From NCBI RefSeq assembly GCF_009729075.1, contig NZ_VTGY01000001.1, forward strand, positions 124,001-188,000: DNA of 64,000 nt, in the 5' to 3' direction. Position numbers and translations under genes: made by a program. Below, piece after piece: positions 44,364-52,408 of this stretch (positions within the stretch are counted from its first letter, which is position 1; the number at the start of each line of letters is the position of its first letter). Origin of the DNA: Mycolicibacterium sp. CBMA 226. Its GTDB lineage: Bacteria > Actinomycetota > Actinomycetes > Mycobacteriales > Mycobacteriaceae. The notes below the pieces were generated by a model, which saw nothing but the letters and a program-made list of their open reading frames with translations, was not told where the DNA came from and did not search any database.

Positions 44364-44815
44364 GTTGGCAATCCGACGCTTTCGGTGGTGATCTCCACGA
44401 GCGCGGTCACCTTGGTGCCCGTGAAGGTGCCGATTCCGGGGATATGGATTGGGCCGATGCTCTCGAACTGGACGGCCTGCTTGAGCCGGAAGCCGGGAAC
44501 CTGGGCACTGACGTGTGCCACCGCCGCGTGGATGTCTCGCTCGATGGTGCCGTGATCAGTGGTGCTGTCGACCAGACAGTAGACGGTGTTCCGCACGGCC
44601 GGAGCCGGGCTGAGCAGTGAGATGACCTTCGCCTGCCGGACGCCCGCGGCCTGTACTGCGGCACAGGTTGTTTCGATGAGATCGTCGACGCCGGCGCGGA
44701 TGTCCGGGCCGGCGGACTGCGCCGGGATCGACGAAACGATCTCGGCGTAGGTCACGCCTCCCGATTTCGCGACGGCCGCGACGATGGGCACGGCGGCCTC
44801 GATGGTTGTGATCAT
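44360..44815 (-). CDS. Truncated acylating acetaldehyde dehydrogenase (C-terminal part only)
   Basis: The 151-residue protein aligns, from memory, with about the central to C-terminal half of MhpF/DmpF/HsaG-type dehydrogenases ([58 protein letters not shown]). The N-terminal NAD-binding domain of about 130 residues is missing. The catalytic cysteine, which lies in a CGGQ motif just before the first aligned block, is replaced here by MITTIEA. The frame is intact and overlaps both neighbours by 4 bases (ATGA at each end), so it is translated in the operon. It may be an aldolase partner without dehydrogenase activity, or a relic. Confidence 0.75.
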   Translation of the reverse strand: MITTIEAAVPIVAAVAKSGGVTYAEIVSSIPAQSAGPDIRAGVDDLIETTCAAVQAAGVRQAKVISLLSPAPAVRNTVYCLVDSTTDHGTIERDIHAAVAHVSAQVPGFRLKQAVQFESIGPIHIPGIGTFTGTKVTALVEITTESVGLPT

Positions 44816-45438
44816 TGTGCGTTCTCGGCGAGCATCCGGAGCGCTGTGTCGTAGATGGCGTTCGCGTGTAATTCGAACAGCTCCAACAGATCCACCGAGT
44901 CGCCGCCGAGTTCCCTGGCGATGAAAAGACCGTCGGCTCCGGCGATGGAGTAGTTCACCAACAGTCTGACCTGGGCGGCGCTGAGCCCGGGTGCCAGCTC
45001 GCCGAGTGCTTCCGTGAGTGACTCGGATGCCTGCATCCGCGCCTGGAGGAACCGTGCACGGGCTCGCGGTTCCACCGGCCGCCGCTCCAACGCGAGCATC
45101 AGCCCCAGGCGCAGGAAATCCGGATGGTCGAGCAGGCCTTTCGCGAGCTGCCTGGCCAGGCCGATGACGCGCTCGCGTGGCTCGCCGTCAGAGGGGAGTT
45201 CCCAGGCGCGCAGCCACGTCTCGAAGCTGCGGTCGATGACCGCGGCCAGCAGGTCGTCCTTGTCCTTGAAGTGCCAGTAGATCGAGCTGGCGGGGAGCCC
45301 GCACTTCTTGCTGACCAGCCCGATGCTCGTGCCCTCGTAGCCACGCTCAGAGGCAATCTCGTTGGCGGCGTCCAGGATTCGCTCGCGCGACTGTTCGCCG
45401 TCGGCACGCTTGCGCCGGGCTTTGGGCGCTTCGGTCAT
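44812..45438 (-). CDS. TetR family regulator of the meta-cleavage cluster
   Basis: The 208-residue TetR protein has its helix-turn-helix at about residues 38-65 (VSKKCGLPASSIYWHFKDKDD) and a helical effector domain. It is the first gene of the minus-strand operon, followed with 4-base overlaps by the truncated dehydrogenase and the aldolase. It diverges from the hydroxylase operon. Two near-identical palindromes at 45461-45495 between them are the likely operators (inference). Confidence 0.92.
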   Translation of the reverse strand: MTEAPKARRKRADGEQSRERILDAANEIASERGYEGTSIGLVSKKCGLPASSIYWHFKDKDDLLAAVIDRSFETWLRAWELPSDGEPRERVIGLARQLAKGLLDHPDFLRLGLMLALERRPVEPRARARFLQARMQASESLTEALGELAPGLSAAQVRLLVNYSIAGADGLFIARELGGDSVDLLELFELHANAIYDTALRMLAENAQ

Positions 45439-45460
45439 TTTCGCTCCCCGCCATTGACTC

Positions 45461-45495
45461 TGTAGTGATCACTACATTACCGTAGTGATCACTAC
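45461..45495. promoter_or_regulatory. Tandem palindromic operators in the divergent meta-cleavage promoter
   Basis: TGTAGTGATCACTACA (45461-45476) is a perfect 16-bp palindrome. A second copy of its 14-bp core, GTAGTGATCACTAC, lies at 45482-45495. Centres are 20 bp apart, about two helical turns, so two repressor dimers could bind the same face of the DNA. The pair ends 19 bases before the hydroxylase ATG. Confidence 0.88.
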
Positions 45496-45514
45496 AGAAC
45501 AAGCGGAGGGCCCA

Positions 45515-47029
45515 ATGAGCAGTGCAGGTATCTACGACGTTGCCGTCATCGGGTATGGCCCCACCGGTGCCACCGCGGCGAATCTGCTGGGCCAACTCGG
45601 CCTGAAGGTGGTGGTGGTCGAGCGTGACCCGGACATCTACAGCCGGGCGCGGGCGATCTCGACCGATGAGGAGGTGCTGCGCGTGTGGCAATCGGTCGGG
45701 CTCGCCGAACGGCTAAAGCGCGACATGCTGCCCGACCGGCCGGTGGCGTTCGTCGACGCCGATGGGCGCCCGTTCATCCAAACGGTGATCTACGGACGCG
45801 GGTGCGGCCATCCGTCGCAGCAGTTCCTGTACCAGCCGGCGGTGGACACAGTGCTCCGGGAAGGGATCGCGCGGTTCGACAACGTCGAGGTGCTGCTGGA
45901 ACACGAATGCCTGCGGGTGGCCAACCAGGCCGACGACGTCGAACTGCTGCTCGCCGATCTGCGTACCGACACCTTCAAGCGAGTGACCGCTCGCTATGTG
46001 ATCGCTTCCGATGGCGGATCGTCGGCGACGCGTGGCGTACTCGGAATCGGATACAGCGGACGCACCTACGGCGAGCGCTGGGTTGTCATCGACACCAAGG
46101 TGCTCAAGGAATGGGATGCCCACGACCGCTTACGGTTCCACTGCAACCCCGCGCGACCGACCGTCGACTGTCCGACCCCGCTCGGTCATCACCGGTGGGA
46201 GTACCCCGCCAGGGGAGTGGAGGACGAGAAAGAGCTCGTCAGTGACGAGGCGGTATGGAAGGTGTTGCGCGAGCAGGGCATAACGCCCGAGCATGTTGAG
46301 ATACTGCGCGCCGTCGTCTACAGCCATCATGTGCGGGTAGCGGACCGTTGGCGTGTCGGGCGGGTGTTCCTTGCCGGCGATGCCGCGCATGCGATGCCGC
46401 CGTGGATCGGCCAGGGGATGTCCGCCGGCGTGCGCGATGCCGCCAACCTATGCTGGAAACTGGCCGCCGTATTGCGCGACGAGGCGCCGGACGCACTGCT
46501 GGATTCGTATGAGGCAGAGCGCAAACCGCACGTCACTGAGGTCACCCGGCGTGCGGTGCTGGTGGGCCGGATCATCACCGAGCGGCGGCCCTGGCTGGCG
46601 ACAATCCGCAATCACGTCGTGCGGGCGGTGACCAGGATTCCCGGCGCCAATGCCGTGGGTCAGAGGATTTGGTGGATTCCCGATGCTCGCTACGACGACG
46701 GCTTCTTCGCCAAGGCGCACCCGGCCGTGGGCTGGCAGGTCCCGCAACCCACCGTGGACGGCGTGCTGCTCGACGACCTGCTCAGCGGCGATTGGGCGCT
46801 GCTGTACACCGGTGGGTTTCCGCTCGGGGCAGCGGCTTGGGCTCGTGCGGGCGTATCGAGCCTGCGGATCAGTGAACCCAGCTTCGTGCGCTGGCTCCAT
46901 GACCGGAAGGCCGACGCTGTCGTGCTGCGACCCGATGGATTCGTTTACGCCGCAACCTCATCCGGTCAAACTCTGCCTGGCCCGCCTGCCGGCTTGAACC
47001 TCACCACGTTGACAGGAGTACACGCATGA
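45515..47029 (+). CDS. FAD-dependent aromatic hydroxylase, MhpA-like
   Basis: This 504-residue class A flavoprotein monooxygenase has the FAD motif VIGYGPTGATAANLLG, a VVVVERD strand end, the DG-type motif YVIASDGGSSATR and the ribityl-binding GRVFLAGDAAHAMPPWIGQGM. It resembles 3-(3-hydroxyphenyl)propionate hydroxylases, which add a second hydroxyl ortho to a phenolic OH before ring cleavage. The ATG at 45515 follows GCGGAGGG; the upstream extension lies in the operator. It overlaps the next gene by 4 bases. The exact aromatic substrate is not determined. Confidence 0.88.
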   Translation: MSSAGIYDVAVIGYGPTGATAANLLGQLGLKVVVVERDPDIYSRARAISTDEEVLRVWQSVGLAERLKRDMLPDRPVAFVDADGRPFIQTVIYGRGCGHPSQQFLYQPAVDTVLREGIARFDNVEVLLEHECLRVANQADDVELLLADLRTDTFKRVTARYVIASDGGSSATRGVLGIGYSGRTYGERWVVIDTKVLKEWDAHDRLRFHCNPARPTVDCPTPLGHHRWEYPARGVEDEKELVSDEAVWKVLREQGITPEHVEILRAVVYSHHVRVADRWRVGRVFLAGDAAHAMPPWIGQGMSAGVRDAANLCWKLAAVLRDEAPDALLDSYEAERKPHVTEVTRRAVLVGRIITERRPWLATIRNHVVRAVTRIPGANAVGQRIWWIPDARYDDGFFAKAHPAVGWQVPQPTVDGVLLDDLLSGDWALLYTGGFPLGAAAWARAGVSSLRISEPSFVRWLHDRKADAVVLRPDGFVYAATSSGQTLPGPPAGLNLTTLTGVHA

Positions 47030-47895
47030 CCACCACCCTCACCGAACACACCGTCACCGTCGGCGGCCGGAAGATCTTTGTCGCCGAGGCGGGTTCGGGC
47101 CCCGCGGTGATGCTGCTGCACGGCGGCGGCCCGGGCGCCTCCGGCGTCACCAACTACTCCCGCAACATCGACGCCCTCGCCCGGCGCTACCGCGTCCTCA
47201 TCCCTGACATGCCCGGCTACGGACGTTCGTCGAAAGGCATCGACAAGTCCGATCCCTTCGGCTGCCTGGCCGACGCGATGCGTGGCTTGCTCGACCAATT
47301 GAGCATCAGCACAGCACATCTGATCGGCAACTCGTACGGTGGTGCGGCGGCACTGCGCTTGGCTCTGGATACTCCCGGCCGGGTCGGCAAGCTGGTGCTG
47401 ATGGGCCCTGGCGGCATCGGGACCACTCGCGGCCTGCCCACCGCCGGCCTGGGCAGCCTGCTGGCCTACTACGGCGGCGCAGGCCCCAGCCGTGAAAAGC
47501 TGGCCGAGTTCATCCGCAACTATCTGGTCTATGACGGCGATTCGGTGCCCGACGAGCTGATCGACCTACGGTACGCGGCATCGATCGACCCGGAAGTGGT
47601 GGCTGACCCGCCGCTGAGCCGACCATCGGGACCGTTCGCGCTGCGGACGTTGTGGCTCATGGACCTCACGCGCGACTCGCGGCTGGCATCACTGCAGACC
47701 CCGACCCTGATCCTGTGGGGCCGCGACGACAAGGTGAACCGGCCCTCTGGGGGACCCATGCTGCTGAACATCATGCTCAACGCCGAACTGGTGATGACCA
47801 GCCGTACCGGGCACTGGATGCAGTGGGAGCGTGCCGACCTGTTCAACCAGCTCGTCGACGAATTCCTGTCCGACAGCACGGTATTCCGGCCATGA
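47026..47895 (+). CDS. Meta-cleavage product hydrolase (MhpC/HsaD/BphD type)
   Basis: The 289-residue alpha/beta hydrolase has the oxyanion motif LLHGGGPGASGVTNY typical of C-C bond hydrolases, the nucleophile Ser in GNSYGG, the acid in WGRDDKVNRP and the His in RTGHWMQWE. It hydrolyses the vinylogous 1,5-diketone formed by extradiol cleavage, releasing a hydroxydienoate and an acid. It overlaps both neighbours by 4 bases (ATGA), placing it between hydroxylase and dioxygenase in one operon. Confidence 0.92.
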   Translation: MTTTLTEHTVTVGGRKIFVAEAGSGPAVMLLHGGGPGASGVTNYSRNIDALARRYRVLIPDMPGYGRSSKGIDKSDPFGCLADAMRGLLDQLSISTAHLIGNSYGGAAALRLALDTPGRVGKLVLMGPGGIGTTRGLPTAGLGSLLAYYGGAGPSREKLAEFIRNYLVYDGDSVPDELIDLRYAASIDPEVVADPPLSRPSGPFALRTLWLMDLTRDSRLASLQTPTLILWGRDDKVNRPSGGPMLLNIMLNAELVMTSRTGHWMQWERADLFNQLVDEFLSDSTVFRP

Positions 47896-48875
47896 GCGTC
47901 TTCGGTCATGTGGCACTCGGCTACTTGGTGGTGGAGACCGAGCGATTCGCCGACTGGCGGCGGTTCGGCCGCGATGCGATCGGCATGCACCTCGACGACC
48001 TCGACACCGATGCACTCCGCTTCCGGCTCGACGAACAACAATGCCGGTTCCTGCTGCGGTGCGGCCCGGCCGAGGATGTCACCACGCTGGGCTGGCAGGT
48101 CGACGACCACGGGACCTTCGAGGAGATCCTCGCCCGCGTGCACCGGTGCGGCGTACCCGTCACCGTCGGCACCGATGAGGAGGCCGCGCTGCGTGGCGTC
48201 GGACGACTGGTGCGGATTCCCGGCCCCAACGGGCTGGCGCAGGAGCTGTACACCCGGGCGCAGATCGACGGACAATTGGCTGTGGCTGGAAAGGGTTTCG
48301 TGACCGGTGAGTTCGGGCTGGGGCACGTTGCCGTCACCAGCACCAAGCCACACCAGGTGCGCGGCTACTACAACGCCTTGCTCGACGCGCGGCTCAGCGA
48401 CTTCATCGACGAGACGATTAGCGGCGTGAAGGTCAAGATCCGGTTTCTGCGCGTCAATCGGCGGCACCACTCGGTGGCCATTGCCGCAGTGAACCGATTG
48501 CCGATCAACCCGGTTCGTACTCGTGTGCAGCATCTCAACATTCAGGTCGCCGAGCTGGACGATCTGACTGACAGCTATCAACGCGTACGGGCACTGGGGT
48601 TCGACATGGCTCTGGGAATCGGTCAGCACACCAACGACCGCGAGTTGTCGTTCTATGCCGTGACACCATCGGGTTTCGAATGGGAGGTGGGGTGGAACCC
48701 GCTTGTCGTCGACGAATCGACCTGGCGGCCAACGACTCACCAGGGCATCAGTATCTGGGGTCATGAGATGCGACGCAATGCTGACAAGCTCGAACAGTTC
48801 GCGACCGCGGTCAAGTCATTGCTGCGCCGCGAAGACACCATACCCGCGTTGGCCGGCGCCGGCATTCTCGACTGA
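47892..48875 (+). CDS. Extradiol ring-cleavage dioxygenase, type I (BphC/HsaC-like)
   Basis: The 327-residue protein has two glyoxalase-like modules. The C-terminal module binds Fe(II) through H145 (LGHVAV), H214 (QHLNIQ) and E265 (FEWEVGW), and RRHHSVAIA carries the conserved catalytic His region. It opens catechol rings next to the hydroxyl pair. The ATG at 47892 overlaps the hydrolase stop. An amidohydrolase follows 18 bases later. The natural catechol is presumably the product of the upstream hydroxylase. Confidence 0.91.
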   Translation: MSVFGHVALGYLVVETERFADWRRFGRDAIGMHLDDLDTDALRFRLDEQQCRFLLRCGPAEDVTTLGWQVDDHGTFEEILARVHRCGVPVTVGTDEEAALRGVGRLVRIPGPNGLAQELYTRAQIDGQLAVAGKGFVTGEFGLGHVAVTSTKPHQVRGYYNALLDARLSDFIDETISGVKVKIRFLRVNRRHHSVAIAAVNRLPINPVRTRVQHLNIQVAELDDLTDSYQRVRALGFDMALGIGQHTNDRELSFYAVTPSGFEWEVGWNPLVVDESTWRPTTHQGISIWGHEMRRNADKLEQFATAVKSLLRREDTIPALAGAGILD

Positions 48876-48893
48876 TCCCGCGAAGGAAACATC

Positions 48894-49922
48894 ATGAACC
48901 GTATTGATACGCACCATCACATGATCCCGCCGGACTACCGAAAGGTGTTGGACAAGGCCGGTATCGCCGACGCGGGCGGCCGGGCAGTGCCGGACTGGTC
49001 TGCGCAGGCGTCCATGGATGCGATGGCAGGACTAGGCGTCGCCATCGCGATCCTGTCGGTTTCCGCGCCCGGAACCACGATGCTCCCGGCCGCTGCAGAC
49101 GCGGCGGCACTGGCCCGTGACCTCAACGACTACAGTGCCGAACTCGTTGCCGCTGAGCCGGATCGGTTCGGCTTCTTCGCCACGTTGCCGATGCCGCATC
49201 TGGAGGAGGCGGTGACCGAGGCGGTGCGCGTGCTAGACGAACTGCGTGCGGACGGCGTATTTCTGCTCGCCAACAGCGCGGGGACCTACGTCGGTGCGAC
49301 GGGGCAGGACGCGTTGTTCGCCGAGCTCGACAAGCGTTCTGCCGTGGTATTCATTCACCCCGCCGAGCTGCCCGGGCCCACGGTCGACGGAGTGCTGCCG
49401 TTCGCTGCCGACTTCCTGCTGGACACCAGCCGGGCGGCTTACCTGCTGGTGCGCAACGGCATTCGCCGTCGCTACCCGAATATCCGGTTCATCCTGAGCC
49501 ATGCCGGTGGCTTCGTCCCGTATGCGTCCTACCGGATGGCCATGGGCATCACGAGTGATGTGGGCGGCAGCCCAGCCGATCACCTCGACGACTTCGCGAG
49601 CTTCTACTTCGACACCGCGCTGTCATCATCCGCAGCCGCGCTGCCGTCGCTGCTGGCCTTCGCCAAACCCGGTCACGTTACGTTCGGTTCGGACTTCCCG
49701 TTCGCGCCGGTCGAGGCCGGCCAGCTGTTCGCCGCCGGGTTGGAGACGTACGGGGGATTGGATGACGCCGGGCGACGCGCGATCGACCGCACCAATGCGC
49801 TGGCGCTCTTCCCGCGGCTGGGGGCTGCCCCGGTGCCTGCGGCGCCGTCCTTGGTGAAACAGGTTCGGCACACCGCCAGCCGGGCCGTGATGCGCGGGGT
49901 CACACGGCTGATGACGCAGTAG
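48894..49922 (+). CDS. Amidohydrolase, ACMSD-like metal-dependent decarboxylase/hydrolase
   Basis: This 342-residue barrel protein has the metal-binding DTHHHMIPP start, HPAELPGP, the SHAGGF histidine and the GSDFPFAP aspartate, the pattern of amidohydrolase family 2 (aminocarboxymuconate-semialdehyde decarboxylase and related decarboxylases). It is the last gene of the hydroxylase-hydrolase-dioxygenase operon. It could decarboxylate or hydrolyse a ring-cleavage intermediate and might replace the missing MhpD-type hydratase branch (inference). Confidence 0.86.
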   Translation: MNRIDTHHHMIPPDYRKVLDKAGIADAGGRAVPDWSAQASMDAMAGLGVAIAILSVSAPGTTMLPAAADAAALARDLNDYSAELVAAEPDRFGFFATLPMPHLEEAVTEAVRVLDELRADGVFLLANSAGTYVGATGQDALFAELDKRSAVVFIHPAELPGPTVDGVLPFAADFLLDTSRAAYLLVRNGIRRRYPNIRFILSHAGGFVPYASYRMAMGITSDVGGSPADHLDDFASFYFDTALSSSAAALPSLLAFAKPGHVTFGSDFPFAPVEAGQLFAAGLETYGGLDDAGRRAIDRTNALALFPRLGAAPVPAAPSLVKQVRHTASRAVMRGVTRLMTQ

Positions 49923-50021
49923 GGCTGTGGCTGGAGGTCGGCCGGCCCATGGCTGCGTGGAATTGTCAGTCAAATGTCAGACCGTGCCGACCTGAGTGTG
50001 GGCACACTTCGGTCGCGGGTG

Positions 50022-50056
50022 GTCACCGTGCGTTGACAATGTCAACGCATGGTGAC
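50022..50056. repeat. 35-bp near-perfect palindrome between convergent genes
   Basis: The core GCGTTGACA-A-TGTCAACGC is a perfect inverted repeat, extended on both sides by GTCACC and GGTGAC with one mismatch pair. It lies between the convergent amidohydrolase and acyl-CoA dehydrogenase genes. It could be a bidirectional terminator hairpin, or an operator left from a lost gene, since TTGACA-N-TGTCAA cores are typical TetR/GntR sites. The rest of the gap (49923-50203) holds no convincing gene. Confidence 0.6.
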
Positions 50057-50203
50057 GGGTCCAAATCGCAAGGGCTGCAGGAGCGCCCGACACGCTGGCT
50101 TGCGGACACGCCGGCCGATGCGCATCAGCGCCCGTCCGTGCCGAAATGCAAACCACCTTCGTATCTCAGCACCTGCAGCAGCTGCCCCGGTCGTACTGAC
50201 ACC

Positions 50204-51505
50204 CTAGAGATTCCCCACTTCGAGCTCCAAGTACTGCGCGTACTTCGCCTGCGCCGCTTCGCGTTTACCCGGCAGCCACTCCGTCGGCCAGAGTTCGTCG
50301 GTGCCCTGGTAGTCCCGCAGCACCTGCTTGGCCACCGTGACCTTGTGGACTTCGGTCGGGCCGTCGGCCAGCCCCATCACGGCTGCGCCGGCGACCATGC
50401 CGAGGAACGGCACCTCGTTGGTGACACCGAGGGCGCCGTGCACTTGCATTGCGCGCCAGGCGATATCGTGCAGCACCGTCGGCATGACGACCTTGACGGC
50501 GGCGATGTCCTTGCGCACCTTCTTATAGTCGTTGTGTTTGTCGATCTTCCACGCGGTGTGCAGCACGAACAGCCGGAACTGCTGCAGCTGCGCCCACGAG
50601 TCGGCGATATAGCCTTGCACGGCCTGCTTGTCGGCGAGCAGGCTGCCGGCGGTGTGCCGCGAGAGGGCGCGCTCGCACATCATGTCGAGCGCTTTCTGCG
50701 CCAGCCCGATGGTGCGCATCGCGTGGTGGATCCGGCCACCGCCCAGGCGGGTCTGGGCAATGACGAACGCCTGGCCCTCGCCGCCGAGTACCGCCGAATT
50801 CGGCACGCGCACATTGTCGTAATGGATCAGTGCGTGCGAGCCGTGGCCGTCGGATTCCCCGTAGATCGCCGAGTTGCGGATGATGTTGACGCCCGGTGTG
50901 TCGGTGGGGACGAGGAACATCGACATGCCCTGGTAGGGGCTCACGTCGGGGTTGGTCACCACCATGACGATGAGGAACGTGGACGTCGACGCGTTGGACG
51001 AGAAGAACTTGTAGCCGTTGATCACCCAGTCGTCGCCGTCGCGCACCGCGGAGGTCGTGAACTGCGTCGGGTCGGCGCCGCCCTGTGGCTCGGTCATCGA
51101 ATAGCAGGAGAAGACCTCGCCGTTCAGTAGCGGCCGCAGGTATTGCTCCTTCTGCTCGGGGGTGCCGTAGTGCGCGATGATCTCCGCGTTGCCGGTGTCG
51201 GGCGCCTGACAGCCGAAGATGATCGGCGCCCACTGCGACCGCCCCAGGATCTCGTTGAGCAGAGCAAGTTTCAGCTGCCCGTAGCCCTGTCCGCCGAGCT
51301 CGGGGCCAAGATGAGTTGCCCACAGGCCTTTTCGGCGCACCTGCTCCTTGAGCGGGTCGACTACGCGGCGCCGGGTCTCGTCGAGCGCGGTGTACTGCAG
51401 GTGCGGCCAGATCAGGTCGAGCGGCTCGACCTCGTCGCGCACGAAGGCGTCGGCCCAGTCGAGGAGCTCCTGGAACTCCGGATCGGTTTCGAAATCCCAG
51501 GCCAT
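50204..51505 (-). CDS. fadE: Acyl-CoA dehydrogenase
   Basis: The 433-residue flavoprotein shows the acyl-CoA dehydrogenase fold: an N-terminal helical domain, the middle-domain motif CYSMTEPQGGADPTQF, DGDDWVINGYKFFSSNA, and the C-terminal helical domain with RIHHAMRTIGLAQKALDMMCERAL and MQVHGALGVTNEVPF. It belongs to the long 'FadE2-like' group active on bulky or branched acyl-CoAs. The ATG at 51505 is a good start. The gene is alone on its strand, so the substrate is unknown. Confidence 0.9.
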   Translation of the reverse strand: MAWDFETDPEFQELLDWADAFVRDEVEPLDLIWPHLQYTALDETRRRVVDPLKEQVRRKGLWATHLGPELGGQGYGQLKLALLNEILGRSQWAPIIFGCQAPDTGNAEIIAHYGTPEQKEQYLRPLLNGEVFSCYSMTEPQGGADPTQFTTSAVRDGDDWVINGYKFFSSNASTSTFLIVMVVTNPDVSPYQGMSMFLVPTDTPGVNIIRNSAIYGESDGHGSHALIHYDNVRVPNSAVLGGEGQAFVIAQTRLGGGRIHHAMRTIGLAQKALDMMCERALSRHTAGSLLADKQAVQGYIADSWAQLQQFRLFVLHTAWKIDKHNDYKKVRKDIAAVKVVMPTVLHDIAWRAMQVHGALGVTNEVPFLGMVAGAAVMGLADGPTEVHKVTVAKQVLRDYQGTDELWPTEWLPGKREAAQAKYAQYLELEVGNL

Positions 51506-51594
51506 ACGGACTCCTTCAGTTCAGCCCCGCCGCAACACGAACACCCGTCTCTTGTTCTAACGCACCAGCGACGGTTTGGGAATGCCTAGCGGGG

Positions 51595-52263
51595 CTAAGC
51601 GACCGCCAGCGAGTAGGTGTTGCCGAGGTTGTCCTGCGTGACGTGAGCGTCCTCGGTGGTGGTGTCGATGCGCAGCGGACTGGTCAGGGTCGTCGTCCGG
51701 TAGCTCCAGCCGTCGGGCAGTTGCAGCCGCGCACCGAGGCCTGGCAGGTCTTCCAGCGACAGTGCCGGGTCGACCGTCCGACTCCAGGACTGCATGACCC
51801 ACCGCTGCCCCTGTGGGTCGCGCAGTTCGAAGACCGGCCGCCCGGGGCCGAACACGAACACCGTACGGCGGTTGACCTTGTTCACGCTGTAGGGCGCGGG
51901 GTTCATCGACGACAGTTCCACCGTCGCCTGCCGCAGCATCTCGATACCACCGAACGTCTTCTTCTCGCCGACGTCCTCGCGGGTTTTGACGATCTCGCTC
52001 ATCAGCCAGTAGCGGGGGCCGTTGAGCAGAGCGGCGGCGACGGCGTTCTCACCGGCGAGGGCCTGCGGGTTCAGCGCCGACCAGGCGTCCTGCGGACAGT
52101 CGTTCAGCGGGAAGGTGTTGAACACCGCGACCTGAGGCCCCGTCGGGGTCTGGGAGACCAGCAGGACTTCGCCGTAGCGCTTGCCGAAGGTGTCGGCCGG
52201 AGAATTTTCCACCCCGTCAACGCTACGGCCGAAATCGGGCGGAAAGGTCCCGATTTGTCCCAT
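51595..52263 (-). CDS. Conserved mycobacterial protein of unknown function
   Basis: The 222-residue protein has the segments [43 protein letters not shown] and [29 protein letters not shown] recognise this as a mycobacterial/actinobacterial family without an assigned function. There is no signal peptide or membrane helix. The ATG at 52263 is uncertain; a GTG about 15 codons downstream (just before ENSPADT) is possible. It is divergent from the MmpL gene, with the shared promoter region 52264-52408. Confidence 0.72.
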   Translation of the reverse strand: MGQIGTFPPDFGRSVDGVENSPADTFGKRYGEVLLVSQTPTGPQVAVFNTFPLNDCPQDAWSALNPQALAGENAVAAALLNGPRYWLMSEIVKTREDVGEKKTFGGIEMLRQATVELSSMNPAPYSVNKVNRRTVFVFGPGRPVFELRDPQGQRWVMQSWSRTVDPALSLEDLPGLGARLQLPDGWSYRTTTLTSPLRIDTTTEDAHVTQDNLGNTYSLAVA

Positions 52264-52408
52264 TTCGTGGGAGGTAGATGGCCTTTTTGTGTGGTTGCTA
52301 TGGATAAAAGTTTGGTGGGCTAGGTATATTTCGCCAGACAGTGAATGTGTAACGCCGACGAGCTCCATTGCCATGGACCTGGCGGGCCTGATGGAAGGGT
52401 GCCCCGGA

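Noticed and set aside
50049..50201. Short plus-strand frame beginning inside the 35-bp palindrome
   Set aside because: Arginine/alanine-rich with no ribosome-binding site or family resemblance.
49949..51130. Plus-strand open frame (393 codons) opposite the acyl-CoA dehydrogenase
   Set aside because: Shadow of a clearly conserved gene; no ribosome-binding site or domain.
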